Shown: positions 36,401-48,100 of the stretch, piece after piece
Layout of the letters: each line of letters begins with the position of its first letter
How positions within the stretch are numbered: position 1 is the stretch's first letter
NCBI RefSeq assembly: GCF_000002075.1
Contig: NW_004797434.1
Span: 650,423-714,422 of the forward strand
Source of the DNA: Aplysia californica
Lineage: Eukaryota > Mollusca > Gastropoda > Aplysiida > Aplysiidae
DNA length: 64,000 nt
Direction: 5' to 3'
Position numbers and translations under genes: made by a program
The notes under the pieces: model-generated
What the model was told of the DNA's origin: nothing
Seen by the model: the letters and a program-made list of their open reading frames with translations, nothing else
Databases searched by the model: none

Positions 36401-39400
36401 AGAGGCAGGCTGCTTCGACATTAAGTATAACTGGCATCAAAACACAAGAATAACCCCCATCCAAAAAAACAACAACAATGCTCTTTCCACTGTTTTGTTA
36501 TAGCAAAAGCAAAAATATTAACACTTTCATCATTAACCTTAGCACCGCTGTTTTCACTGCAAATCTATATGTAACTACACGTCAACCCATCTTACAAAAA
36601 CAGAAATCCCTTTCTTTTTACACATTATGAAAAGCCCAATATGCCCCCCCAAGATATCATCTTCTTCAACATTATAAGCTCTCTTTGCCAAAGGGCATAC
36701 CAGGAGGACCAGGCAAACTCAGCACCGTAAGATAAGATTTTTATTGATCTCCAAAAAGAGAAATTTACTGTGTGTGACATGGTAAATACATGCACACGCA
36801 CTCGTCAACACACAATCTCTCTTTTTTTTTTGGGGGGGGGGGGGGGGGTCAGTGTTTTACGACGCTGGCAACTGCATAAGGTCATATGAGCGCACACGAC
36901 ATATTAAACATTTTCAGTTGGTAGGAAATTTGGAGTTTTGCCCGCGTGACGGCCGAAGCCAACGTTTATCGCTTTTAGACCACCAAGGGATCTTTAATGT
37001 GCGCAACTTGCACACCAGACCTCCAAGATTTTTCGCCCTTGTCCGAGAAGGCTAGGTGTAGATCTTTCCAACCAGAAGATCAAGGGTGTGGCTGAAAGAC
37101 AGCAGTAAGGAGCCAAGGAGTAACCATAGAAAGGCTGCAGAAAGAGCTGGGAGCCCAGAGGAGGGGGCACAGGAGGTGAGGGGGTGGGGGCAGAAATTGG
37201 AAACAAAAGCAGACAACAGAACATTGCTAGAGAGCAGGAAAGGAGGTGAAAGGAGACAATTTCAGACAAGAAAATTTTTCGGTCGCTACCCAAATTCAAA
37301 CCCGGGACCTTTGAATGAGAGGCAAACACCTTAACCTCTAGACTACGAGAGCCCCCACACAATCTCTGTGAAAGTGTCAAAATGAGGGGCTTATCAAAAA
37401 ATACTATGATAGACTTTTTATCATAACAAGACTCTTATAAACAGATGTATCACAAAAGACACAAAAGTAAGCTTACCGGGTCTGCATGTTGGAGAAAATG
37501 AGACACTGTTGGAAAGCCACTGTGTTCAGAATATTCAGGATCACATCAGTTTTGGCTTTGAACACAATATTGGCTAGGGGATGGTTGGGGACAACAACGT
37601 GGTACTGCTTGATGCCTGTATGGGTTTAAAAGATGGGGAAGAGAAGTGAAAAGTAAGATTAAAGACAAAACTAAATAAAAGTGTAATCCACGCTGGAAAT
37701 TCTGAGCAGACACAAATAGCAGGTTGACAGTGCAAATGAAAACATGAGTGAGAGATCACAAATAAACACAACTACCCAAACAAATGTCACTTTGCACAGA
37801 GCCACGGGCTCAAGTACACATGCACTAATATCCATCTCCTCGCTTTGACTGGCTACAAGCACTTCAATTCTCTCACTCACTGCATTTGTTAAACTAGTGC
37901 ACATCCCACTTATCAGCTTTTATTGTTGATAACTAAATGCACCCAAATTCACCCACCAAACAGAATGTTTTAGTAACAGTTTCACAGCACTTGCAAAACA
38001 ATTCGGTCATTTAAGTGTTAAAGATTAGAGGTGTTACTAGAGAGTAACAAACACAAAAAAGCAGGAGGAGAGATCAGGACGATAGATGTTTGATAAGAAA
38101 AAAAGGAGCAAGCCACATCAGAGCACCCGCCAACCACCCACACCCACCAATCAGGGCCGGGTCTGTGATGTTGAGCCGGACAAACGTCGGGTTCCTCATG
38201 TAGGAAGTCAGGTGATGAGCCAAGTACTCCGGGTAAGTGGCAGACAGGGCGAGGATCTGCTTGTTCTCAGGTAGACTTGAGTATATCCAACTGAAACGTA
38301 CAACGATCAGAGATGTAAGAATCCAAACTAAAGAATAACAATAAAGGGAATTAATACAGCCCCTAACCACTAGAAGGCCCTCAGCACTGTACAATGCAGA
38401 ATTATCACTCACCTGATGAACTAGATGACAGAAAATGCATATTGTGAGACCATTTACCAACAAAAACACACACACAAACATATACACGCAAAACTCAATG
38501 ACTAACACACAAATAAAAATACAAAATTTACTGGCAGAGGATAGTGTTGTTTTAGGTTATTAACATTTTATTTTCCAGGCTGCTGAGATAATTCAAACTC
38601 ATGAAACCCATTGGGTCTTAATGTCCAACATGTTCATATTTTTTACCAATCACATTTGGTTAACATTAAGACATGATTTAAATGGCATACAGTATCCATT
38701 TGTGAAACTCAAACCAAAACTCACTTAATGGACTCCTGAAAGTGGCCTTCTTCTAGCAGTTTATCTGCTTCATCAAGAATAAAGAGCCGAATACTGTTTG
38801 TCTTCAGAGCTCCAATCTCAATCAACTGTTTCACACGACCTGCAAAGCAAAAAGCACTTTGATTTTTACAAAGTAATACACAAAAACATTGCAATATTCA
38901 TTTCGGATTTTAAAATTATTTCCATTTCAAGATATCAATTGATTTCTTTCAATATTCGAAAACTGGGGGGATTGCAGAAAAAAGAATATTTAAATCAGCA
39001 TCGAAGTTGTATCTGCTATCGTTTGTAAAGTACAGAAATGAAACTTGAAACCATGGGTTGTTGAACTGTAGTGTACAGCAAAAAGTCTTCTAATTGAGAT
39101 GCCACATTTCCTAAGGATGGAGACCCCCACCAGCCACATGCAAAGAGCACTTTTTTCTCCCAAGACATTACGATAACACTGTGCGAGCGAAACCTGTACT
39201 TCATTGGTAACATCTTAAATTTTTATGATAACAATGACCCTCGTCCAAAACATTGGATTAGGGACCTGGGTATTTTCATTGCTTTCCACTCACATGGCAT
39301 GGTGTTATCGGAGGTGGACGTAAAGTCAGACATTCCACCACATAAATAACTTATATATCACAGTTGAAAGAGGCATTAACTCCATACCTTGAACATTATG

Positions 39401-41454
39401 CATTATACCATCACTTCAGTCCAGCTGTCTTACCTGGAGTGCCAACAGCAATGTGGCAGTTCTTGGCAAGAATCTTGTCCTGTAGGACAGGCATGCCTCC
39501 AATAAATGTATGGCACTTGAGCTGAGCCATGGTGGAGCCTATTGTGTTCACAACTGACTGGATCTGCTGAGCAATTTCTCGGGTAGGCGCCAAGACGAGT
39601 GTCTAGAGAAAGATAATTGACAATAAAAGTTCTGGATACCTTCAAAGTTAGATTGTTGTCTTTTTTGACACTCCTGCATTAGTCAACACTACAGTCATCT
39701 GAAGTACAATTGATTGATATCAGTTCAACATATATAGCGGAACTGTGGTCTACCTGCGCTGAGCGAATGCCCGACTTAGGCACTGAAATCTAGATAAGAA
39801 AGAAGGTTTTATTCCGAGGTCCTTGAGATTAGGCAAGTCAATTAATAAAAATGCATTGCATCTGTGTTGTATTTAAGTGTAAGAACCGATATGATGCTGC
39901 AGTGGACCGAAGTGTTCACAGTTAAGTTGTTTTCCTTTTAAAAAATTTGAATGAAAGTGTTTTTATGCCCCCAGCAACACAATTTAGATCATTAACATTC
40001 AAAAGAGGCTGGCTCCAGCGCTACCTGCCAAGGCCAACCCAGGCTGAAAGGGATACAATACCCCAGCAGAAAGACCGAGATACTCAATTTTTAAAAAAGT
40101 ATTCTTATTCTTATATATATATATAATTATTATGTGTATATATATAATTATTGTGTGTGTATGTATACATATTATACATTTATATTGCTTTCCATTGTGT
40201 GTGCAAATTAGATGCTACTGTTGTCTAAATGTAGATATCTAGAGGCTCCATTAGAACAGGAAATCAATACTCAACAACAATAATGATGAATATTTTCTAT
40301 GTTAAAGAAACATCAAACCATATCAGATGAGGGGAGAGGGTAGGGTGGGGTGGATAAGAGTTTGAGTCTTGTTAGATAGAACTATACTCGGTTTAATTCT
40401 ATTGTTGTAGTCTTCACCTAAGATCCCACAATCAATACTTCCGGTTCAGTTAAGATTCTGCTGTTAAAAAATAAACCAAACAAAGCAACAACAAATTTTA
40501 ATATACAAGAGTCATCACTAAGATAAATTATCTCCCCCCCCCCCCCCCCCCCCCCGGAGTGTAATAAGGGACTAAAAACGCTGCTCTCCATATCATACTT
40601 TACTGAACAAAACAAAAAAAACCTTCAAAGGTCAGCCACGCTCATGCATGCGATCACACCTCCAAAGGTGCTGTTATCTCTTTTTAAAAAAAATATTTGA
40701 AATCATTGTGCGGTCCACTTTGTGAAAACCAGGAAACAAAATTATTGTAATCAATAATGTTATTATTTATAGACCAAGACATACTGTTAGCAATCAGAAA
40801 AAGCTGGCATTGACCCTCTGTTGTGTTCGCTATTCCTTACTCATAAAGTTAGTTATGGCACACGCCTAGAATCAAGCAATCATAATATCTTAAATTCAGT
40901 TTTAAAGTATATTTTTATCCATTTCTAATACTTAAATATTTTAGCATATTGAAAGATTATCTTTATAATTTGGTATGTTTGATAATTTTATGTTACTTGG
41001 ACAAGTTTACTTCTTATTTTACACATCTTTTTTTTATTTTTAAACTAGATTATAACATAAAACTCTGAAAGAATTGAACAGTCCGTATCACACACATAAT
41101 TTTTCTTTCTCCCTGTCATTATCCGTCAGTTGATCACAATCTCTCTCTCTCTCTCTTCTCTCTGTCTGTCTGTCTCTCTCTCTCCTTCTCTTTCTCTCTT
41201 TTATTTGATTTTTCCCATTCTCCTTCGTCCCTTCCCAAGGCCCGCCCCTCCTCTTTCATCCCTGCCCCATCCCCTCTTCCTTTCGTGCATTTCCCCACCC
41301 CCACAACGTGGCCCAGCCCGGTAAGATTCTATAAAAAGAAACGCCACAGTTCGAGATTTAGCCCACACTCGGCGGCCATATTTGATCCCCACCGCGGCGT
41401 ACTGCTCGTGGCGCCGCGAAGAGAGAGAGGAGGCTCCATTAGTTCTAAACTCCT

Positions 41455-41493
<39 letters not shown>

Positions 41494-44400
41494 TATATAT
41501 ATATGAATATTCTTAGTCTTATCCAAAGGTCAAATTGGAGAATTAAAAACAATAGCATGGTTTTAAATTCCTGAATGTATTGAGCAAACAATATCAACAA
41601 ACTACGAAAAAGCTTATTTTACCCTGCATAATAAATTGCAGATTTAAAGATAGAATAAAAGCTTGAACAAAGAATCACTTACATTACAACAAAGGTTTAT
41701 CATAAATGGAACTCAGGTTGTCATTAAAACATGAATTGTCTGTGAAAGAGCATTCAGGAAGCTGTAGGGTTTACTTAGGGAATACTGAATATTGGAAGAA
41801 AACATCACTACTGGTTCTATAGTACACTCATGAATAATTAGCAATTTATATCAACACTGTAATTAAACGGTTCATTATAAACAGGGAAAGTGTTGTAAGA
41901 AGTCTCCATTATCACCAACTGCCAACATTTTTTCCTGTACACTAGCTGACACCTCTTACCTGTACACAAGCTGTAGTCGAGTCTATACTCTCCAAGGCAA
42001 CAACTGTGAACACACAGGTCTTTCCAGTACCAGACTTCGCCTGAACAATTAGGTCTGTAGGGATTGTAAATTTTTGTGTGGTTTTAGTAAGTTTTATGGC
42101 ACTTGCAGGATCATAAAAATGCAATGCATGAACTTGATAAGCAAGCAAAAATAAAACAATATAAAGCTTAATCTGTAAATTAGGTTTACCCAGTACTAAT
42201 CCACGTGCACAGCAGAACTTGAACTAAGGACTCACCAATATACCTTCAAAAAAGAGGAGAGTTGTTCTCATTTTACAGGGGACATATAATTAGGCTACTT
42301 TAGTAAGTTTTTGGCCAAGATATTCTGTCCATGCATGTCCATAATTACTTTTAACTGTTGTACCATTCATTTTCTTTATGAGAGAGCAATGGAGAAAGGT
42401 GATTGGGAGACCTGCAGCCAGGAGCAGGGCTGGTGTTTTTTTGTTTTGTTTTGGTAAGTGTTTTACGGCGCTCGCAACCGCATAAGGTCATATGAACACG
42501 CAGGACACACTAAATATTTTCAGTTTGGGAATTAATTTTGAATTTTGCCTGGTGGGTGGTGGCCTTAGCCTATATTTTAGACCACCAAAGGATCATTAAG
42601 GTGAGCAGCTTGCACACGGGATCTCCGAGATTTTTTGCCCTTATCCGAGAAGGCTAGGTTTTAAATCTTACCTACCTTAAGATAGGTGTGTGGCTGAAAG
42701 ACAGCAGTAAGAAGGAGCCAAAGAATAGCAGTAAAAAGGCTGCAGAAAGAGTCAGAAGCCCAGAAGAGTGGCAGAAAGTGGAAGCGAAAGCAGAAGACTG
42801 AACATGACTAGAGAACAGGAAAAGAGGTGAAAGGAGAAAATTTTCCATCGCTGTCAGGTTTTGAACCTGGGACCTATTGAATGAGAGGCGAACATCGCAA
42901 CTTCTAGATTACGAGAGCCCCCAGGGCTGGTGAGGGGGACCATTGATTTGAATACAAATTGTAGGCCTGCACACATTTCCCAGCCGGTGATCTAAAAAGT
43001 AATATCCCTCCATCAGTATAGATATATATATACTATTAATACAGAGTACTAACAGCCAAACATATTTGCCTCCCATACAGGGCAGATCGTTAAGAATTTC
43101 CCTCTTTTAGTCTATCAAGATCTACTACATTTTCAAAATAAGTAATAAAAGCCTGCTTCAAAGCAATGCCATGGACGTATCCAGCAACAGAAAAAAGATG
43201 TCAAAATAAAATACACACATTAATACGGAAGGACATCCGAAATGAGTGACCACCCCAACAAACAAAATAAAGAAGAGACCTGGCTAACCCTATCTCTACC
43301 CCTCTATTAAAGGCTACTCTGTGTAGTCATAGTGGTCGCATTTGAAGTCCTCCCCTAAAATACGGTCCAAACTATCCAGGACGACCACCCACTGATAGTT
43401 GCCCCGCAGTTGACAACCCATGAGATCTAGCAAAGAAGAAAAAGATGCAATGAATTAAATAGAATATGTGGCCGTTGTTACGGTTGTTAGACAGTTAGAG
43501 CAGGTTCCACTACACCTGGCAGGCATTTAAAAAAATTTAAGTACTTGCCTACTTACTTTAATATGATAAAGTTTATGATGAAGTGAAGCATTGCATGCAC
43601 TACATTTTTTACTCTGATCATTCCCGCCTTTTTTTCTTTTCTTTTGGCACTTTTTGGTAAGTGTTTTATTACGGTACTCTCAACTGCATAGGTCATATGA
43701 ACGTGCCACATTCAACTTTTTCAGTTGGTATAAAATTTTGAATTTTGCCCGGGAGGCACCGAAAGCTACTCTTGTCTTATTATTAGAAAAGTCTTATCGA
43801 CTTTTGGACCACCATGGGATCTTTAACATGTGTCGATGATGTGTGCAACTGGACTTGCACGCGGGACCTCCAAGATTTTTTCCCCTTGTCCGAAAACACT
43901 AGGTGTAGGTGTAGATCTTTCCTACCACAAGATCAGGGGTGTGGCTGAAAGACAGCAGTAAGAAGGAGCCATGAAGTAGCAGTAGAAAGGCTGCAGAAAG
44001 AGTCAGGGGCGCAGAGGTGGGGGGCAAAGAAGGTGAGGCACCGTGAGCCGTGAGGTGGTGGGGGCAAAGAAGGTGAGGCACCGTGAGGGGGTGGGGGCAG
44101 AAAGTGGAGATGAAAGCAGACCACAGAATATTGTTAGAGAGCAGGAAATGATGTAGACCTAAAGAAGAACATTTTAGAGAAGAACATTTTCGGTGGCTAG
44201 AGTCTATCTGGCTGGATTCGAATCCGGGATCTATTCCTGTTGCATGGGCATGAGAGTGAGAGGCGAACACCACCTCTAGGCCAGGATGAGAGCCCCCCCC
44301 CCTCTCACTCCCATATCCATAACCTGTCATAGAAGTAGAAAAGCACAGCACCCCTTCATCCAGCCTCAAAATGAACAGGCCCTTCTTACCTAAGCCACAA

Positions 44401-44570
44401 CGTCCAAGCGGAATGGCTTTTAGTTGTATAGGAGAGGGCATTTCAAACCCGGCATTGTTGAGTCCTTCCAGCACGGGCTTCGATAACAGAAGTCCCGCGA
44501 AGTCAACGGACTCTGTAATAAGTACATCATGGGTGCGTTCTTTTTCCTTTAAACGATGAGCTACAGACAT
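27424..44570 (-). CDS. DDX20: DDX20 / Gemin3, DEAD-box helicase of the SMN complex (10 exons)
   Basis: Minus-strand exons in order: 44390-44570, 41960-42054, 39434-39602, 38725-38839, 38148-38290, 37477-37615, 35975-36116, 34731-34836, 33217-33318, 27424-32219. All introns are GT-AG and the phases join without a break, giving 5,988 nt or about 1995 aa. Helicase motifs: Q motif in [10 protein letters not shown] (41-50), AKSGTGKT (66-73), PTRE (98-101), TPGR (147-150), DEAD (171-174), SAT (203-205), IFSN (274-277), STDLTSRGID (325-334), HRIGRAGR (355-362). All are intact. Residues 398 to the end come from one 4.8-kb exon that is acidic, Ser-rich and probably disordered, ending in a Pro/Tyr-rich stretch and [10 protein letters not shown]. 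Gemin3 works with SMN in assembling Sm cores on snRNAs (family knowledge). Human DDX20 is about 824 aa, so this protein is more than twice as long. The ATG at 44568-44570 is the first in frame. Confidence 0.95.
32220..33216 (-). other. DDX20 intron 9
   Basis: 997 bp. It contains a tail fragment of repeat B/SINE A on the plus strand at about 32565-32635 (CTTATAACCTTATGCAGTTG, CAAGCACC). Nothing else was recognised. Confidence 0.6.
33537..33737 (+). mobile_element. LINE fragment in DDX20 intron 8
   Basis: An open stretch reads [20 protein letters not shown], then [19 protein letters not shown] basic GRPRKRW-type motif is common in the C-terminal region of non-LTR retrotransposon polyproteins. 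Only this short 3' piece is present, ending near an A-rich sequence (AAAAAAGTAAAAGTAAAG). The clade cannot be assigned. Confidence 0.55.
34222..34295 (+). repeat. Short retroposon tail
   Basis: Related to 27340-27416 through GTATGGCGCAAATCCCCGCT and AACAGCAAGCTTTATGCGCT, preceded by an A/T-rich AATAATAGA start. Lies in DDX20 intron 8. Confidence 0.55.
35475..35695 (-). mobile_element. SINE-like repeat, family C (best copy)
   Basis: Read on the minus strand: GGCATCTGAGCTAATGGTGC, a middle part with TATCTCCATCATTCTGCTG, then CCTGATAGGCTGGGTAAAAG, CAGCCTGCCTCCTAAATGAC and TTAGTTGTGTCAATTGGGAC. Partial copies are at 36318-36430 (-), 39995-40100 (-), 23145-23345 (+) and 20850-21080 (+). No protein is encoded. 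A tRNA origin is likely but weakly supported. Confidence 0.7.
35735..35925 (-). repeat. Dispersed short repeat B
   Basis: Full-length reverse copy ending at CATCCACCCACTC, with AGTTTCACAGCACTTGTGAT-type tail at its low-coordinate end. It ends about 50 bp from DDX20 exon 7. Confidence 0.8.
36318..36430 (-). repeat. SINE-like repeat, family C (3' part)
   Basis: Contains CAGTCAGAGGGACGCACCAA, ATGACTGGAAGCAGTTTACA and AGGCAGGCTGCTTCGAC, matching the 3' part of 35475-35695. A separate tail of the A/B type lies at about 36138-36210. Confidence 0.65.
36838..37361 (-). mobile_element. tRNA-derived SINE, family A (full length)
   Basis: Reverse orientation, DDX20 intron 6. Read on the minus strand it begins GGGGGCTCTCGTAGTCTAGA, has a near-consensus B-box (GGGTTTGAATTTGGG), the body with CTTCTCGGACAAGGGCG and GCGCACATTAAAGATCCC, and the tail GACCTTATGCAGTTGCCAGC. 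A run of about 17 G lies at its tail end (about 36832-36848). Confidence 0.85.
37965..38141 (-). repeat. Repeat B abutting the DDX20 exon 5 splice donor
   Basis: Full-length reverse copy whose 5' end (GTGGGTGGTTGGCGGGTGCT on the minus strand) starts six bases inside intron 5, directly after the donor GTGGGT at 38142-38147. The donor hexamer equals the first six bases of the repeat. Confidence 0.8.
39995..40100 (-). repeat. SINE-like repeat, family C fragment
   Basis: Contains GAGGCTGGCTCCAGCGCTAC and GGGATACAATACCCCAGCAG, similar to the family C core on the minus strand. Located in DDX20 intron 2. Confidence 0.5.
40101..41959 (-). other. Rest of DDX20 intron 2
   Basis: Contains (TA)n near 40110-40145 and 41457-41512, a poly(C) run near 40533-40555, a CT-rich tract at 41141-41205, and a GC-richer patch at about 41290-41440 with GGCGGCCATATTTGATCC. 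No exon recognised. Confidence 0.5.
42440..42925 (-). mobile_element. tRNA-derived SINE, family A
   Basis: Reverse orientation, DDX20 intron 1. The minus strand begins GGGGGCTCTCGTAATCTAGA and ends with GACCTTATGCGGTTGCGAGC, GCCGTAAAAC. The B-box region (CCAGGTTCAAAACCTG) is degenerate. A separate tail-only fragment lies at about 42078-42115. Confidence 0.82.
43317..43428 (-). other. Coding-like block in DDX20 intron 1, possible alternative terminal exon
   Basis: On the minus strand, TTCTTCTTTGCTAG (a good acceptor) ends at 43429 and is followed by an open frame of 36 codons closed by TAG. It includes [20 protein letters not shown] and [11 protein letters not shown]. The acceptor phase matches DDX20 exon 1 (ending in G): joining would give [10 protein letters not shown], beginning with the same Asp-Leu as the normal exon 2. 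The translation looks like real protein sequence, but I do not recognise the family. It could be an alternative 3' terminal exon, a decayed piece of another gene or chance. Confidence 0.35.
43644..44300 (-). mobile_element. tRNA-derived SINE, family A (expanded copy)
   Basis: Reverse orientation, about 90 bp from DDX20 exon 1. It has the family A tail (about 43660-43720), the block TTTGGACCACCATGGGATCT, and a duplicated internal segment (GGTGGGGGCAAAGAAGGTGA occurs twice near 44018-44085). The minus-strand start is GGGGGGCTCTCATCCTGG. Confidence 0.8.
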
Positions 44571-45154
44571 TTTTCGTGATTATTTGCTTCTGTCACGTCA
44601 CAAACATCAATGAAAAGCACCGCAAACATCACTGTGCGAGATCGTACATTATTGTCAGATTCGGCAGATGGACGTGCGTCTTGCGTTTCCTCAGTCAATC
44701 AAAGGAACCAGTAAGAAGAGTTCGTTCTTTCGTTTTGCGTCTTTCAAGCTAATCACATTTTGTTGCTGTATGCTTGATTTTATTTATCCCGTCATTTGAT
44801 CATTTCGAACAATACGCCATCCTTTATCATCCTTTCAACAGCTCATTTAAAAAAAAAAGGAGTGACTTATGAAAAAGAATTAAGATAAAGTTTCATTACA
44901 CTGACCATAAGGGCAATATATTAGGCTATCAGACTGGACGAATAGAGTAACGTTTACTTAATTATAAAACTGTCAGCTGAAAACAGAGATAATAGGTCAA
45001 AAGTCATTGCTCATGCGCAGCAAGGTACCGGCCATGTTGACAACAAATAAATGACACCTCGCATCAAAGTTACGAATAATTGTATCTCTGCAAACTATGG
45101 CCTTTAGATTGTAAACTGAAATGTTTTAGAAAATTGATTGTCCATATAGTGCCA
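44571..45154. promoter_or_regulatory. Probable bidirectional promoter, DDX20 / TBC1D22
   Basis: 584 bp separate two divergent start codons. Visible motifs are GTCACGTCAC near 44594 (CRE-like), CATGCGCA near 45013 (NRF1 half-site-like) and GGCCATGTTG near 45030 (YY1-like). No TATA box is positioned convincingly for either gene. Motifs are by eye; shared control is inference from the layout. Confidence 0.55.
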
Positions 45155-48100
45155 ATGGCATCTCTGAGCTCAGGGTCAGCTAGAGAGAGCAAGGCTGGGT
45201 TTTGGAAAAAGAACACCAGTGTTCCCGGAAGGTGCGTCCTAATTGTGGCTGTGTGTGTGTGTAATGTCGTGTGTAGTCGACCCGACTCGTTAGACAGGTT
45301 GTAAGCCCTTTAAATTGTAAACGTGTTGAGTAATTGTTACACATGTCCTTGAACTCCCATTAACTAATACATTTCCACCCACCTGAAGTCCATTCTAATT
45401 ATGTGGATAAGCCCCTCATCATCATAGCACAGGGAAGGGTCCCGTCACCACTCATTTCCCTCTTCACCACCACCAGTCAATTAAAGCAATTTGAAAGCTT
45501 TGAAATTTTTATCCAAGTGCCTAACCAGTGTCCACAGCCTTGGGTCCCTCCCCTAGCCTCCTCAGCCTCAGCTACTGAATGTCTAGATCTAAATCTATAT
45601 TCTAGATCTAATTGAGTTGCTGGCCTTAAAAACATGTTTTTAACGAAGTAATGCAGTTGTTGGGCGCAATCTTTCGATTTGCGCGATCCATCGACCGCGC
45701 AGCGCATTTGGTTGATCGAGGAAATGCGCGACAATCCATCGATTGTCGCGCATTCTGTTGATCGGCGGATCACGCTGTGCTTATTGTCGATCCATGAAAT
45801 ATATAGGCCTACTTACTGCGCATTCTGTCGATATACTATGATGATGAGGTGAATAAAAAAACGAAGTGTATACAGACCCGGTAACCGGGAACAAAGATAC
45901 GAAGTATACAGACCCGGTAGGGGAACTCTTTTGTATTGTCGGAACGTTTCAGCGCCCAGACCCGTGTGTGTGGGGGTGTATGTGTGAGAGAGCAAGAGAG
46001 AGAGCAGGGGGAAGTGCTAGCTAAATGTATGACATGCCCCAGTTGACAGGAGGGAACGAGAGAAAGATAGAGTGGGAAATTAAATAGGTGTGGAGAAAGA
46101 AAGACAGAGACAAACAAAGAAAAAGAGAATGCGAGCGATATACAGAGGAGAGAGAGAGACAGAGAGAGAGAGAGAGGATGACTGCTCGATTGAAATTATG
46201 ACATTGTTCTTTTCTTCAAATTGTGATTCCTCCAACTCCAAAAATGCAGGAAAAACGATCGTTCATCGAAAAGACATCCGCAATCTTCATTTAGATCTAG
46301 CTAGGCTAACCTCGAAACTAGATCAATGATTTATGTCTGTCTAGATCTAGATCTAGACCTAGACCATAGATCAAGAAGAACCTAGGTCTACCCTGAGCCA
46401 AGTGGGCGCTGAAACTTTCCGAAATCACTAAAGAGTTCCTCTGTATACTTTGTGACTTTGTTCCCGGTTACCGGGTCTGTATACACTCCCATAAAAAGAC
46501 CAAGAAAATTGGTTTACTGAGCACGTCAGTCTTTGAGTTTGAGCATCCAAGAAGAGTTGTGTGATGAATTTTAAGTGTTGACGGTTGAGTGAGGCAGATA
46601 AATTGACACGACGTTAAATCGAACACTTGCACTCAGTATTTGGACGGATGTGATTGGCTGCGTACTTCACGTGGTATTCCAAATACGGTCAAGATTTAAT
46701 GGCTTGTGATAAATTGTTGGGTGTTGATTAAACATTTATTATACAAGTATTGTTTTCTTTATTGTTTCCTTGAACAAGAGCACCTCGAGCACAACCAACC
46801 TCTCCATATTGAATAAGTGTTCGGAGTGATACTCACCGACCTATAAGTATAGGCCTAACCCTGATTGCACTCTCATTAGATCTACTTTTCTTCTTCTTCT
46901 TCCCCGTTCTCGATTAGATCTACCCAATAACAGTGTCTAAGTACACGCTAACCGACAACTCAGGGTCTTTCCACCACCACTACAGCATCATCATTACTTC
47001 CACCACCATTTGTCTTTCCACATGTTTAATTTGATTTTGTTGAGTATTGAGTTTTTCTGTAATTTAAAAAAAAAATCACATAGCACAAAACCGACAGCCA
47101 TGGCCCCTTCCCAACACCTCTTCCCCCATGAGCCGAGAGTGTGATCGCTACGCGCAGACTCATTGGTCGAAACAATTAACTTTGCCCCCGGCAAGGTCAG
47201 CTCAACTTAGTTTTGTTCATACTAATGACGATCGACGCAGGGAGGGCCAGTTTAGATAGATCTAGTAATAGGTACCAGAAACTAAATTTTCAAAGTAGTT
47301 GTATGCCAAATTTATCAGTTCCATTTGAAAGGCCTATATCCACTGAGCATTTTGGTACCATTCTTTAACCTCTCAGTCAATTTTTAAGAAAATGGTAGTT
47401 GTTTAAAATTTGATCAAATTTGTTAAAGTCAGTCACTGGCTGCAACCCCATGTTTGACAGACAATAAAAGAGTAACAAGAGCACTAAACATCTCCACATT
47501 AACAGAGTGCAATCACTATAACAAATATATGGAGCCTAATTTTTTTCAAGACTGTGAGATCATTACAAATCAGTACTTTATCGCCTCAAACACGATGATC
47601 TGTCGTTATTTCGATAAAAACACAGTCAGAACGTTGACCCGGCCGGCGCCGCACCGGGCCCGTAGCGAGCGAGTCGGCTCTATACTGTAGTCTACCCCGC
47701 GTGCGGGGTCACATGCTTTTTGAGTCTCGCGGAAGGATTGATAAAAAATAATTCCAAGCTGATTACTTTATTCTAATAGAAAATAAACTGATCTTTTATT
47801 AGATATATTTTTTAAGCCGGTATTTTACATATTATGGGTAAAAAGTGATCTTTAAACATTTTGACAGTATTTTTAAAAGCTTTCTATTTAGACGCCAAAA
47901 GCAAAACACATACCACGGGAAAGCCCGTTTAAAGCTCTACAGTTCTCTGCCAATGAAAAGACGGTATTTAATCATTCCTCGTTCCGCGAAGCATCTGAAT
48001 GCACCCGTGTCAATTTTTTAACCGGCCGACCACGCATTCCGACCGTGAGGGGCTTCGCTTTCGTCGGCGATTCTCCAGCTCCTACTAATCGGACATAAAA

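Noticed and set aside
41329-41526. Minus-strand frame with [16 protein letters not shown] in a GC-rich patch
   Set aside because: Short, not phase-compatible with DDX20 exons in any convincing way, and partly made of (TA)n; the patch may be promoter-like or from a mobile element but cannot be supported.
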